64,000 nucleotides of DNA from JAEUJM01 sp044221555 (GTDB lineage Bacteria; Actinomycetota; Acidimicrobiia; Acidimicrobiales; DATDAH01): positions 976,921-1,040,920 of the forward strand of contig JBGAOY010000001.1 in assembly GCA_044221555.1 (NCBI GenBank), written 5' to 3'. Below the pieces are notes generated by a model. That model was given only the letters and a program-made list of their open reading frames with translations. It was not told the origin of the DNA and made no database searches. Below are positions 16,886 through 24,702 of this stretch, in pieces (the first letter of the stretch is position 1; each line of letters begins with the position of its first letter). The position numbers and the translations under genes were made by a program.

Positions 16886-18391
16886 ATGGCGCTCGACCGC
16901 TCGGTCCCGGCACGAGACGCCGGTCCAGGCGACCCGTCCGGGCACTGGCACGAGACCGCCCCCCCACGCTCGGTCGTCGCCCGGGCGCCGGCCGCGGCCT
17001 GGCCCGGTCTGGTCGTCGCCCTCGTGCTCGCGGCGGTGCTCGGGTCGTCCGGGCACGTCCCCGCCGCGGTCGGGGTCGTGCTGGTGGGCGCCGCCGCCGG
17101 CCAGATGACCGCGCTGGCCTGGTCGCCGTGGCTCCGGTGCCTCGACCTCGTCGAGCGGGCGGTGGCCACCGGGCTCCGCACCGTGCTGCTCGGGATCGTG
17201 TTCGTCGTCGTGGTCTGCCCTCTCTGGCTGCTGTCACGGGTGTTCCGGTACGACACGCTCGCCGTCACCACGCGCACCGGCGGTCGACCGCCGGCGCCGA
17301 CGCGGCCCTTCGCCCGCGAGCGCTCGAGCCTCACCGCCCGGCGGCGGCTCGCGTTGCCCGCGATCGTGTGCACCGTTGTCGTGGTCGCGGTCGCGGCTGC
17401 GACCCTGGTTCCGTCGACCACAGGGAACGACCAACCCCGCCGCACGGCACTGACCCGTCCGCACTCCCTCATCGCCCACGAGGGCCTCTCGTGGGCCCCG
17501 GCGCTGTTCGCCGAGGAGTCGGAGTTGCGCAACCTGTACGACCCGTACCTGGGGGTGCGACAGGACGACCATCAGGGCCGGTACATCAACATCACCCGGG
17601 GGGTCCGTCAGAGCTACCGCGCCGCCACCGCGCCCGGCGGCGACGCGCTCGACGTGTGGTTCTTCGGTGGATCGACGCTGTTCGGCATCGGCCAGCGCGA
17701 CGACCACACCATCCCGTCGGAGATCGTCCGGCTGGCCGAGCGCGACGGCATCGCCGTCCGCGCGTGGAACTTCGGCATGTCGACCTACGTCAACTGGCAG
17801 GAGACCGTGCTGTTGCTCGAGCTCCTCCAGGAGCGCCCGCCCCCCGACCTGGTCGTGTTCTACGACGGGGCCAACGACGCCACCGTGTACGTCCGTGACG
17901 GCACCCGGTGGCCGAGCACGTTCTTCGCGCCCGACATCGAACGGGCACTGATCGACGACCATGCGCTCGTCTCCGAGCCGGCCTCGCGCCCCGACCGCCG
18001 CACGGAGGTCCGGCGCGTGCGCGACTTCCTGCGCGCCCTCGCCGCCGGGGAGCGCACCGCGGACAGCGCCGCCGCCGCGCTCGGCGTGCCGGTGCGCCAC
18101 TTCCTCCAGCCGGTGCTGGGGACGAAGCGCCCGCTCACGAGCCACGACGAGGCCGCCTACGACGTGATGCGGGCGGAGCCCCGGTTCGACCAGGCCCGTT
18201 GGGACGTGATCCGGGCCCAGCCGCTGCCCGAGGGCCTCATCGACGTCACCGACGCGCTCGACGGCGTCTCCGACCCCGTCTACTTCGACCAGGTGCACAC
18301 CAACGAGCTCGGCGCCGCCGCGGTCGCCCGTGCCATGTACGTGCACCTGCGGCCCGTCCTGGAGCGGCTGGGAGCGCCACCGCCCGGGTAG
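16886..18391 (+). CDS. Membrane-anchored SGNH/GDSL-type hydrolase or acyltransferase
   Basis: 501 residues. Membrane segments: WPGLVVALVLAAVLGSSG, a long one ending VFVVVVCPLWLLSRVF, and LALPAIVCTVVVVAVAAATL. The SGNH motifs are FFGGSTLFGIGQ (Ser263), YDGANDA and DQVHTNELG. The DDHTIPSEIVRLAERDG segment between blocks I and II is nearly identical across the five paralogues. It stands alone, divergent from the three-gene SGNH operon. Closest in layout to the gene at 24699 (same YDGxND form and similar N-terminal membrane pattern). Confidence 0.82.
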   Translation: MALDRSVPARDAGPGDPSGHWHETAPPRSVVARAPAAAWPGLVVALVLAAVLGSSGHVPAAVGVVLVGAAAGQMTALAWSPWLRCLDLVERAVATGLRTVLLGIVFVVVVCPLWLLSRVFRYDTLAVTTRTGGRPPAPTRPFARERSSLTARRRLALPAIVCTVVVVAVAAATLVPSTTGNDQPRRTALTRPHSLIAHEGLSWAPALFAEESELRNLYDPYLGVRQDDHQGRYINITRGVRQSYRAATAPGGDALDVWFFGGSTLFGIGQRDDHTIPSEIVRLAERDGIAVRAWNFGMSTYVNWQETVLLLELLQERPPPDLVVFYDGANDATVYVRDGTRWPSTFFAPDIERALIDDHALVSEPASRPDRRTEVRRVRDFLRALAAGERTADSAAAALGVPVRHFLQPVLGTKRPLTSHDEAAYDVMRAEPRFDQARWDVIRAQPLPEGLIDVTDALDGVSDPVYFDQVHTNELGAAAVARAMYVHLRPVLERLGAPPPG

Positions 18392-18443
18392 GGCCACCTC
18401 CGGCACGAGCCGGCCCACCCGACCGGAGGAGCGACCGGTCACG

Positions 18444-18449
18444 TACCAT
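18444..18449 (+). promoter_or_regulatory. Possible -10 hexamer TACCAT with a short leader
   Basis: TACCAT lies 32 nt before the GTG at 18482, which would leave a short 5-prime leader rather than a leaderless mRNA. Confidence 0.25.
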
Positions 18450-18481
18450 CGCACCGACCCCGAACCGAGAGTTGGACACCC

Positions 18482-20140
18482 GTGCAGGTCACCTTGTTGC
18501 AGTGCCCCGCCAACAACCCCGACAGCCCGCCCTACGCGTTCGCGCTGTTGAACGCGGCGCTGAAGCAGCACGGCCACGAGCCCCACGTCTTCGACCTCAA
18601 CATCGCGCTCTACCACCAGGCCATGGCCCTCAGTGACGACAACGCCTGGGCCACGGGGCACAGCCAGGAGTCGCCCATCGAGTACTGGATCAACGAGGAG
18701 TTCAGCCACGCCAGCCTCGCGCCCCACAGCGACTTCATCGACGAGTACCTCGACCGCGTCCTCGAGGTCCCCTCCCCCCTGATCGGCTTCTCGATCCACA
18801 CCAGCTCGTACTGGCCGACGGTCGAGATCGCGGCCCGCGTGAAGGCCAAGGACCCGAGCCGGCTGGTGATCGTGGGAGGGCCGTACTGCTTCTTGAACCA
18901 CGAGGGCGACCGCATGCTCGAGCGGCACGACTTCATCGACATGGTGTGCTTCCTCGAGGCCGAGCGCAGCTTCCCCGAGCTGGTCGACCGCCTCGAGCGA
19001 GGCGACGACCCCACCGACATGCACGGCTACGGGTTCCGCCTGCCCGACGGGAGCATCCGCAACAACGTCATCGACACCATCCATCGCAAGGAGCCCGCGG
19101 GCACCCTCATCGAGGATCTCGACACCATCCCGTACGCCGACTGGTCGTGCTACGACATCGACGACTACGAGGAGAAGTACCTCCCGATCATCACCAGCCG
19201 CGGCTGCATCCGCCGGTGCACGTTCTGCAGCGAGGCCCCGATCTGGGGGCGGTTCCGCTACCGCAGCGCCGCGAACATCGCCGACGAGATGCTCCTGCAG
19301 TCGAGCGCCTACCCCCAGGTCCGCACGTTCTGGTTCATGGACTCCCTGGTCAACGGCAACATCGAGATGCTGAGCCAGCTGTGCGACCTGCTCATCGCCG
19401 CGGGCGCCGCCGGCGCGGACGGAAAGGAGCGGGGCGACGGGCGGTTCGGGTGGACGGGCCAGTTCCTCGTCCGCAAGCAGATGACCGAGGCGCTGTGGGA
19501 GAAGGTGTCGCTCGCGGGCGGGCAGTGGTTCGCGTGTGGGCTCGAGAACGGCAGCGACCGCATCCTGCGCATGATGCGCAAGGGCTACGACCGCGAGACG
19601 GCCAAGGAGGTCATCCGTCGCGCCCATCGCGTCGACCCCGACCTGATCAGCGTCGCGATGTTCGTGGTGGGCCACCCGCTCGAGACCGAGGACGACTTCC
19701 AGGACACGCTCGAGATGATCGAGTTCCTCAAGGGCCTGGGGATCTCCTCGTCGGTGAGCGTCTGCGACATCCGCAAGGGCTCGCACCTCTGGTACAACCG
19801 CGACGCCTACGACATCGTGTGCCCCGTCGACGAGCGCCATCCCGACGGCGACCCCGCGGCGTGGTACTCGAAGGACGGCACGAACAACCCCGACTACCGC
19901 TTCGGGCTGCTCGAGCGCACCAAGGAGCTCGAGGCGACGATGCTCCACAACTTGAAGCCGGGTGAGAAGGGCCTGGTGGAGGGCGGCATGAACGTCCACC
20001 TCCACAGCCTCGACGTGCCCGACCTCGACTCGCTCGAGCCGGCCGAGCCCGCCGATCCCGACCCGTCGTTCCTCGGGCGGGTCTCCCAGGTGATCCTCAA
20101 GCGGCGGCCGAAGCCCGACCCCGAGGGTGCCACCCGGTAG
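18482..20140 (+). CDS. B12-binding-domain radical SAM protein
   Basis: 552 residues. The N-terminal third (TLLQCPANNPDSPPYAFALLNAALKQ and IVGGPYCFLN) resembles a cobalamin-binding Rossmann domain of B12-type radical SAM enzymes, without the DxHxxG motif, as is usual for this class. The SAM-cluster motif is CIRRCTFC at 242-249, followed by FWFMDSLVNG and FACGLENGSDRILRMMRKGYD, the latter typical of this superfamily. It is of a different type from the four ~840-residue paralogues elsewhere in the window. GTG at 18482 fits the first beta strand. Such enzymes often methylate unactivated carbon or rearrange rings; the reaction here is unknown. Confidence 0.83.
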   Translation: MQVTLLQCPANNPDSPPYAFALLNAALKQHGHEPHVFDLNIALYHQAMALSDDNAWATGHSQESPIEYWINEEFSHASLAPHSDFIDEYLDRVLEVPSPLIGFSIHTSSYWPTVEIAARVKAKDPSRLVIVGGPYCFLNHEGDRMLERHDFIDMVCFLEAERSFPELVDRLERGDDPTDMHGYGFRLPDGSIRNNVIDTIHRKEPAGTLIEDLDTIPYADWSCYDIDDYEEKYLPIITSRGCIRRCTFCSEAPIWGRFRYRSAANIADEMLLQSSAYPQVRTFWFMDSLVNGNIEMLSQLCDLLIAAGAAGADGKERGDGRFGWTGQFLVRKQMTEALWEKVSLAGGQWFACGLENGSDRILRMMRKGYDRETAKEVIRRAHRVDPDLISVAMFVVGHPLETEDDFQDTLEMIEFLKGLGISSSVSVCDIRKGSHLWYNRDAYDIVCPVDERHPDGDPAAWYSKDGTNNPDYRFGLLERTKELEATMLHNLKPGEKGLVEGGMNVHLHSLDVPDLDSLEPAEPADPDPSFLGRVSQVILKRRPKPDPEGATR

Positions 20141-20218
20141 CGGCCGGCGGCGCGTCGACCGACCTCGGTCCCCCGCCCGGGCCCGAAGGGCTGCCCGTGA
20201 CCTGCCCCGCGTGGCCGG

Positions 20219-21763
20219 CTACCAGTAGTACGTGTCGACGGCGAGCAACGTGTGGACGCCGCCGGACGCCGCCGGCACCGACGCGGCGCGTAGCAGCAGG
20301 CCCGCCTTGTCGCGGAGGGGGGACGGCGACAGCAACAGCGTCTGGTCGACGGCCTCGGGCCCGACGAACTCGTCCACCACCCACAGGTGGGGGCCGAGGT
20401 GCTCGACCAGTGCCGTGAAGGCCCCCGCGAACGTGCGGCCGACGACCTCGGGGGGCGGCCCGACACCGTCCGGGACGATCCGCTCCAGGGAGGCCGCGAC
20501 CACGACGTCGTCGTGTCCGGTGACGAGGTCGGCCACCGCGTCGTTGGACGACCACGCCACCAGCTCGGCGCGGCGCTCGTCCAGCAGCCGACCCGTGGCC
20601 CGAGACTCGTCGACGACCGCCGAGGCCAGCGATCGCGTGGCGACCGCGTGGTCGGTGGTGGCCGGGCCCGGTGGCTCCCAGAGCCGCAGCACCGGCCCGA
20701 TCTCGCGCTGGCGGAGCTCGGCCTCGAGCCAGCCCAGCATCTTCTTCCACGCGCTCCGGTTCACCTCGAGGCCCAGGTCGACGTCGAGCGCCGCGGTCTG
20801 GCCGTGCAGGTGATCGAGCACCTCCCGCAGCTCGGCGGTGGGGAGCCGCTGCAGCCCGTGCGCCGGGTCGAGCACCAGCTGGGGATGGCCCTCGACGCCC
20901 AGCTCGTCGGCCAACCGCAGCAGGCCCGCGAGCTCACGCCAGTTGTGGCGGAGCACGCAGAAGCTCAGGTCGAGCCGTGTGGCCCGGGCGCGGGCATGGG
21001 CCGCGAACCGCTGCAGGTTCTCGAGGACGGCGCCGTGGTCGGTCCCCACCCGGATAGCCGTGTTGGTGGCGTCGGTGACACCGTCGATGGAGAACGTCAC
21101 CTGCATGGCCAGCGCGTCGAGCACGGCCTCGACCCGGTCGTTCCAGACGGTGCCGTTGGTCGTGACCTGCGTCTGCACCCCGGCGTCGAGCTCGATCAGC
21201 AGGTCCCACACCCGGAAGTGCTCCCGCACCAGGAACGGCTCGCCCCCCCGGAACTCGGCGCGGCGCAGGTGGGGCAGGAACTCGGCCAGCTCGGCGAAGA
21301 ACCGGTCCCCGTACGCGGGCTCGAGCCGGGGTCGGCCCTCCAGGGCCCGGAGGCGGGACGACAGGTTGCCGCCGCACATCACGCAGGCCAGGTTGCACGT
21401 GTTGTGCAGGCCGAAGGCCATCAGCTCGGGCCATGCGGTCGACCGGGGCGCCGGGTTGTGGCGGTAGTAGGTCAGGTCGGCCTCGCCGGTGCCCAGGGCT
21501 TCACGGTGCCGGCACGACCCACAGCCGTAGCCGTAGTCGGAGCGGGCCATCGCGGCCCGCAGCGCCCGGGCCCGCGAGCCGTCCCAGATCTGGCGGAGCG
21601 TCTCGAAGCGCACGTTGCCGAGCGGGTAGGCGGCATTGACGCAACAGGCGTGGACGTTGCCCTCCGGGGCGAAGTCCATCACCATGAACGGCGCCGGGCA
21701 CAACGGCGCCCCGACGGGGGCGGGTGGGCGCCCGGTGGCGTCGTCGACGCTCCCCGTCAGCAT
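20219..21763 (-). CDS. Twitch-domain radical SAM protein with C-terminal PAS-like domain
   Basis: 514 residues. Auxiliary-cluster region: CPAPFMVMDF, ACCVNAAYPLGNV and GCGSCRH. SAM motif CNLACVMC at 123-130, then FRGGEPF and VTTNGTVW. The final ~150 residues, from SLASAVVDESRATG to the last residues HTLLAVDTYYW, follow the PAS-like pattern seen in four other radical SAM genes here. ATG at 21763 is the leaderless start after TAGCCT. Divergent from the Asp-hydroxylase-like gene at 21801, with 37 bases between starts, so both may respond to one control region. Confidence 0.83.
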   Translation of the reverse strand: MLTGSVDDATGRPPAPVGAPLCPAPFMVMDFAPEGNVHACCVNAAYPLGNVRFETLRQIWDGSRARALRAAMARSDYGYGCGSCRHREALGTGEADLTYYRHNPAPRSTAWPELMAFGLHNTCNLACVMCGGNLSSRLRALEGRPRLEPAYGDRFFAELAEFLPHLRRAEFRGGEPFLVREHFRVWDLLIELDAGVQTQVTTNGTVWNDRVEAVLDALAMQVTFSIDGVTDATNTAIRVGTDHGAVLENLQRFAAHARARATRLDLSFCVLRHNWRELAGLLRLADELGVEGHPQLVLDPAHGLQRLPTAELREVLDHLHGQTAALDVDLGLEVNRSAWKKMLGWLEAELRQREIGPVLRLWEPPGPATTDHAVATRSLASAVVDESRATGRLLDERRAELVAWSSNDAVADLVTGHDDVVVAASLERIVPDGVGPPPEVVGRTFAGAFTALVEHLGPHLWVVDEFVGPEAVDQTLLLSPSPLRDKAGLLLRAASVPAASGGVHTLLAVDTYYW

Positions 21764-21770
21764 GGACGCC

Positions 21771-21776
21771 AGGCTA
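21771..21776 (-). promoter_or_regulatory. -10 hexamer TAGCCT, leaderless start
   Basis: Minus-strand TAGCCT with a 7-nt spacer to the ATG at 21763. The opposing hexamer TACGAT begins 8 bases further on at 21784. Confidence 0.5.
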
Positions 21777-21783
21777 CTGACGC

Positions 21784-21789
21784 TACGAT
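21784..21789 (+). promoter_or_regulatory. Possible -10 hexamer TACGAT for the Asp-hydroxylase-like gene
   Basis: TACGAT lies 11 nt before the ATG at 21801. Confidence 0.35.
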
Positions 21790-21800
21790 GCACCCCGACG

Positions 21801-22511
21801 ATGACCTGGTCGGCCGTACGTGCGGAGGCGCTCACCCGCCTGGTCGAGTGGAACAACCGACGTGTCCGATGGGTCGACCCCTCCCCACCGAACCCGCTGC
21901 CCATCGAGCACGAGCCGTGGTGCCGTGCGCTGCGGGCGGCGCACCCGGCCATCGTCGGCGAGTGGAGGCGATTCGTCGCCGACGGCGGGCGGCTCCCGCT
22001 CATCGAGAGCCTGCTCGACGGACCGCAGGGCAACGTCGGGGGCTGGTGGCGGGCGGGCGGGCTCATCGTGGAGGGCCGACCACGCGGCCCCCTGGCCCAG
22101 GAGTTCCCCCAGACCGTCGCCGCCCTGTCGACCATCCCGGGCCTGCTGAGCGCCATGTGGTCGGTGCTCGGCCCCGGCGCCGAGCTCCCGCCCCATTCGG
22201 GCACGAACGCGGGCGCCCTCAACCTCCTGGTCGGGGTGGACTGCCCCCCAGGTTCCGGCCACGACATCGAGGGCATCCCGGTGTCGCTCGACGGCGGTGC
22301 CGTCGTCATCTTCGACGACACCTACCGGCACTCGGCGTGGAACCACTCGGACGAGCCCCGAGTGCTGATCATCGGCGGGGTGCTCCGTCCGGTCCCGGGG
22401 ATGACGGGCCACCTCAACGCCGCGGTCCAACGCGCCCACCACCGGCTCAGCCCCCAGTACCACCGGGCCATCGACGTCGGGGCGGAGCTCCACCATGCGC
22501 TCAATGAGTGA
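21801..22511 (+). CDS. Aspartyl/asparaginyl beta-hydroxylase-like protein, 2-oxoglutarate site altered
   Basis: 236 residues. The core LGPGAELPPHSGTNAGALN...VIFDDTYRHSAWNHSDEPRVLI matches the AspH cupin fold. The two iron-ligand histidines are His132 (PPHSG) and His177 (YRHSAWN). In AspH enzymes the first His is followed nine positions later by an Arg and then a His or Gln two residues on, which hold the 2-oxoglutarate; here those positions are Asn141 and Leu143. The paralogues at 33972 and 56600 keep the Arg. The protein may use a different cosubstrate or have lost activity. It sits before two PhyH-like genes on the same strand. Confidence 0.72.
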   Translation: MTWSAVRAEALTRLVEWNNRRVRWVDPSPPNPLPIEHEPWCRALRAAHPAIVGEWRRFVADGGRLPLIESLLDGPQGNVGGWWRAGGLIVEGRPRGPLAQEFPQTVAALSTIPGLLSAMWSVLGPGAELPPHSGTNAGALNLLVGVDCPPGSGHDIEGIPVSLDGGAVVIFDDTYRHSAWNHSDEPRVLIIGGVLRPVPGMTGHLNAAVQRAHHRLSPQYHRAIDVGAELHHALNE

Positions 22512-22541
22512 CCACCCACCGTCGGCGCCGGCCGGCGCCCG

Positions 22542-23492
22542 ATGATGGCCACCGACTCGTTCGCCCTGCGGGCCCGGCCACCGCGAGGCCTGCCCGTCGA
22601 CGACCGACCGGCCACCCTCCGGCGCCCCGCGGCACAACGCCGCCTCGCCGCCAACGGGTACGCCGTGGTCCGCGGCGCCGCCCGCGCCGACGTCGCCTGG
22701 TTGCGAGGGCTCTACGACGTGTACGGCGACCGCCTGGGCGTGGCCGGCCCGGTCCCCGACCACGCCGGCCGGGGCAGCCCCTGGCGACAGGCCGAAGCAC
22801 CGGGCCCACTGTTCCGCAGCGTCGTCAACGAGGCCCGCACGCCCGAGCGAGAGCGGTTCCAGGAGGAGATGGCACCCTTCTGGTCACGGCTCGCCGAGGC
22901 GGTCTTCGTCGACCATCGCATCGTGAACTGCTCGCTGCTCACCAAGGCGAGGGGCCCGGGGAGCGTGGTCCCACTGCACCAGGACCCCAACATCGTCGAC
23001 GAGCGGCGCCTCCGCTCGGTCACGATCTGGATCCCGCTCGAGGACGTCGGGCACCGGGCCGGCAACGGGCCGCTGCACGTCCTGGTGGGAAGCCACCTCG
23101 TCGGCGACGATCTGCGGGGGATCCGCATCACCCCCTCCTTCACCGGTGACATGGAACGGCTCTGGCCCCGTACCCGACCGGTCGACATGCGCGCGGGTGA
23201 CGTCATCGTCATGGACAGCCGGCTCATCCACGGCACGCCGCCCAACGAGACCGACTCGCCCCGCTTGACCACGGCGGCCGTGGCCGTGCCCGCCGACGCC
23301 GGGCTCCAGGTGCTGGTGGGCGCCTCGAACGGAGCGGTCGAGGTCCGCCTCGTGGACGACGACTGGTACCGCCGAGCGGTCATGGCCGACCTGTGGGAGC
23401 ACCCACCCACGGACCGCCCGCTGCTCACCACCCTGGCGGTGCCGGACCGCGACGCGCTCCGGCGCCGCATCCTCGACGCGTACGGGGCCTGA
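22542..23492 (+). CDS. PhyH-like Fe(II)/2-oxoglutarate dioxygenase
   Basis: 316 residues. Cupin-fold oxygenase of the phytanoyl-CoA dioxygenase superfamily. The iron triad is visible as HQD (His146, Asp148) and LIHG (His230), with VGSHL and the downstream SPRLTTAAV segment suited to binding 2-oxoglutarate. ATG at 22542 gives a 30-base gap from the previous gene and 3 bases to the next, so these three oxygenase genes are probably one transcript. Small-molecule or amino-acid hydroxylation is likely; the substrate is unknown. Confidence 0.82.
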   Translation: MMATDSFALRARPPRGLPVDDRPATLRRPAAQRRLAANGYAVVRGAARADVAWLRGLYDVYGDRLGVAGPVPDHAGRGSPWRQAEAPGPLFRSVVNEARTPERERFQEEMAPFWSRLAEAVFVDHRIVNCSLLTKARGPGSVVPLHQDPNIVDERRLRSVTIWIPLEDVGHRAGNGPLHVLVGSHLVGDDLRGIRITPSFTGDMERLWPRTRPVDMRAGDVIVMDSRLIHGTPPNETDSPRLTTAAVAVPADAGLQVLVGASNGAVEVRLVDDDWYRRAVMADLWEHPPTDRPLLTTLAVPDRDALRRRILDAYGA

Positions 23493-23495
23493 GGG

Positions 23496-24320
23496 GTGCC
23501 CCAGGGTCTCGACACCGACCTGGCCGCGTCGCTGGAGCGCGACGGCTTCGCGGTCACACCGTTCCTCGGGCCCGAGGTCGTCGCCGAGCTGCTCGACGTC
23601 TTCACCACCCTGGGACTCGATGACGAGCCCTGGTACACGACCACCGGCCATGCGCCGCGACCCGTGGCCCGGAGGATCGACCACGTGGTTCGCGACGCCG
23701 TCAACGACGCGGTGGCCCGTGCCCTCCCCGGGTTCACCGCGTTCACGGGGGCGTTCATCTCCAAGGCGTCGACCGAGCAGAGCACCGTCTTCCTGCACCA
23801 GGACTGGACCTACGTGGACGAGACCCGGTCGCGGGCGTTCATCGCCTGGTGCCCGCTCATCGACGTGGGCATCCGTGAAGGCACCTTGCACGTCGTCCCC
23901 GGCAGCCACCGCTGGACCCACCTCACCAGGGGCAGTCACTTCCCGCCGGTCTACGAGGACGTCGAGCAGCTCCTGATCGACGACTACACGGAGCCCGTGC
24001 CCGTTGGCGCGGGGACCGCTCTGGTGTACGACAGCGCGCTCCTCCACTACTCGCCGCCCAACCGATCGGGCGCGGTCCGCCCGGTGGTCGCGGTGGGCCT
24101 CGCTCCGGTCGACGCCCCGCTGGTACACCACTTCGCCGACGCCGACGGGCTGGCCACGATCTACGAGGTGGACGATCGCTTCTTCACCGAGCAGGAGAAC
24201 GGCCGCCGGCCGCAGGGCTGCCGCGTCCTGGGCCGCTACCGGGTCTCCGGTCACCGGTTCACCCCGGACGAGATCGCGCGGCTGGCGACCCCGCCGGAAG
24301 GTGGGGCCACGCGCGGATGA
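23496..24320 (+). CDS. PhyH-like Fe(II)/2-oxoglutarate dioxygenase
   Basis: 274 residues. It begins LERDGFAVTPFLGPEVVAEL, the standard first helix of PhyH proteins. Triad: HQD (His101, Asp103) and LLHYSPPN (His184), with PGSHRW between. All metal ligands are conserved. GTG at 23496 leaves only 3 bases after the previous stop. HQDWTYVDETRSRAFIAWCPL is the typical substrate-side strand. Likely hydroxylates an amino acid, sugar or acyl substituent made by the surrounding radical SAM genes (inference). Confidence 0.83.
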   Translation: MPQGLDTDLAASLERDGFAVTPFLGPEVVAELLDVFTTLGLDDEPWYTTTGHAPRPVARRIDHVVRDAVNDAVARALPGFTAFTGAFISKASTEQSTVFLHQDWTYVDETRSRAFIAWCPLIDVGIREGTLHVVPGSHRWTHLTRGSHFPPVYEDVEQLLIDDYTEPVPVGAGTALVYDSALLHYSPPNRSGAVRPVVAVGLAPVDAPLVHHFADADGLATIYEVDDRFFTEQENGRRPQGCRVLGRYRVSGHRFTPDEIARLATPPEGGATRG

Positions 24321-24381
24321 TCGTGCTGGGCATGGGGCACGGAGTGCCCTCGGGCGCTCCCTCCGGCGCGAGAGGACATGT

Positions 24382-24387
24382 CATAGT
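24382..24387 (+). promoter_or_regulatory. Possible -10 hexamer CATAGT, leaderless start of lipoprotein gene
   Basis: CATAGT with a 6-nt spacer to the ATG at 24394. Confidence 0.4.
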
Positions 24388-24393
24388 CCTGTG

Positions 24394-24702
24394 ATGTCGA
24401 CGAGGCGCGTGCCGGTGGGCGCGGCGGCGCTGCTGTGCCTCGCCCTCGCCGGCTGCGGGCGCGGCGACGTCGCCGGCCCCGACCAGCAGCAATTCGAAGC
24501 CGTCGTCGAGGAGCGGTTGGGGGCCACCGACACCCAGGCCGCCTGCATCACGGACTACGTGTTCGACGCCTACGAGCCGTCCGAGATCGACGTGCTGGCC
24601 GACGAGGGGATGCCGGGACTCCCCCAGGCTCGGTGGGAGCCGTACCTGACCGCAGCCATCGCCTGCGTCACCCACGACCAGACCCTGGGATCCGGCTCGT
24701 GA
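24394..24702 (+). CDS. Small secreted lipoprotein
   Basis: 102 residues. Arg-rich start, hydrophobic stretch and lipobox LAGC place a lipidated Cys near residue 24, so it should be tethered on the outer face of the membrane. The mature part is acidic, with two further cysteines (AACITDYV and AIACVTHD) that could form a disulfide. It overlaps the following SGNH gene by 4 bases (GTGA), which suggests the two act together. No family recognised for the mature part. Confidence 0.75.
   Translation: MSTRRVPVGAAALLCLALAGCGRGDVAGPDQQQFEAVVEERLGATDTQAACITDYVFDAYEPSEIDVLADEGMPGLPQARWEPYLTAAIACVTHDQTLGSGS

Noticed and set aside
24394..24702. The small lipoprotein considered as a RiPP precursor for the radical SAM enzymes
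   Set aside because: It has a lipobox and a folded-looking mature part, is coupled to an SGNH gene, and shows no core-peptide repeat.
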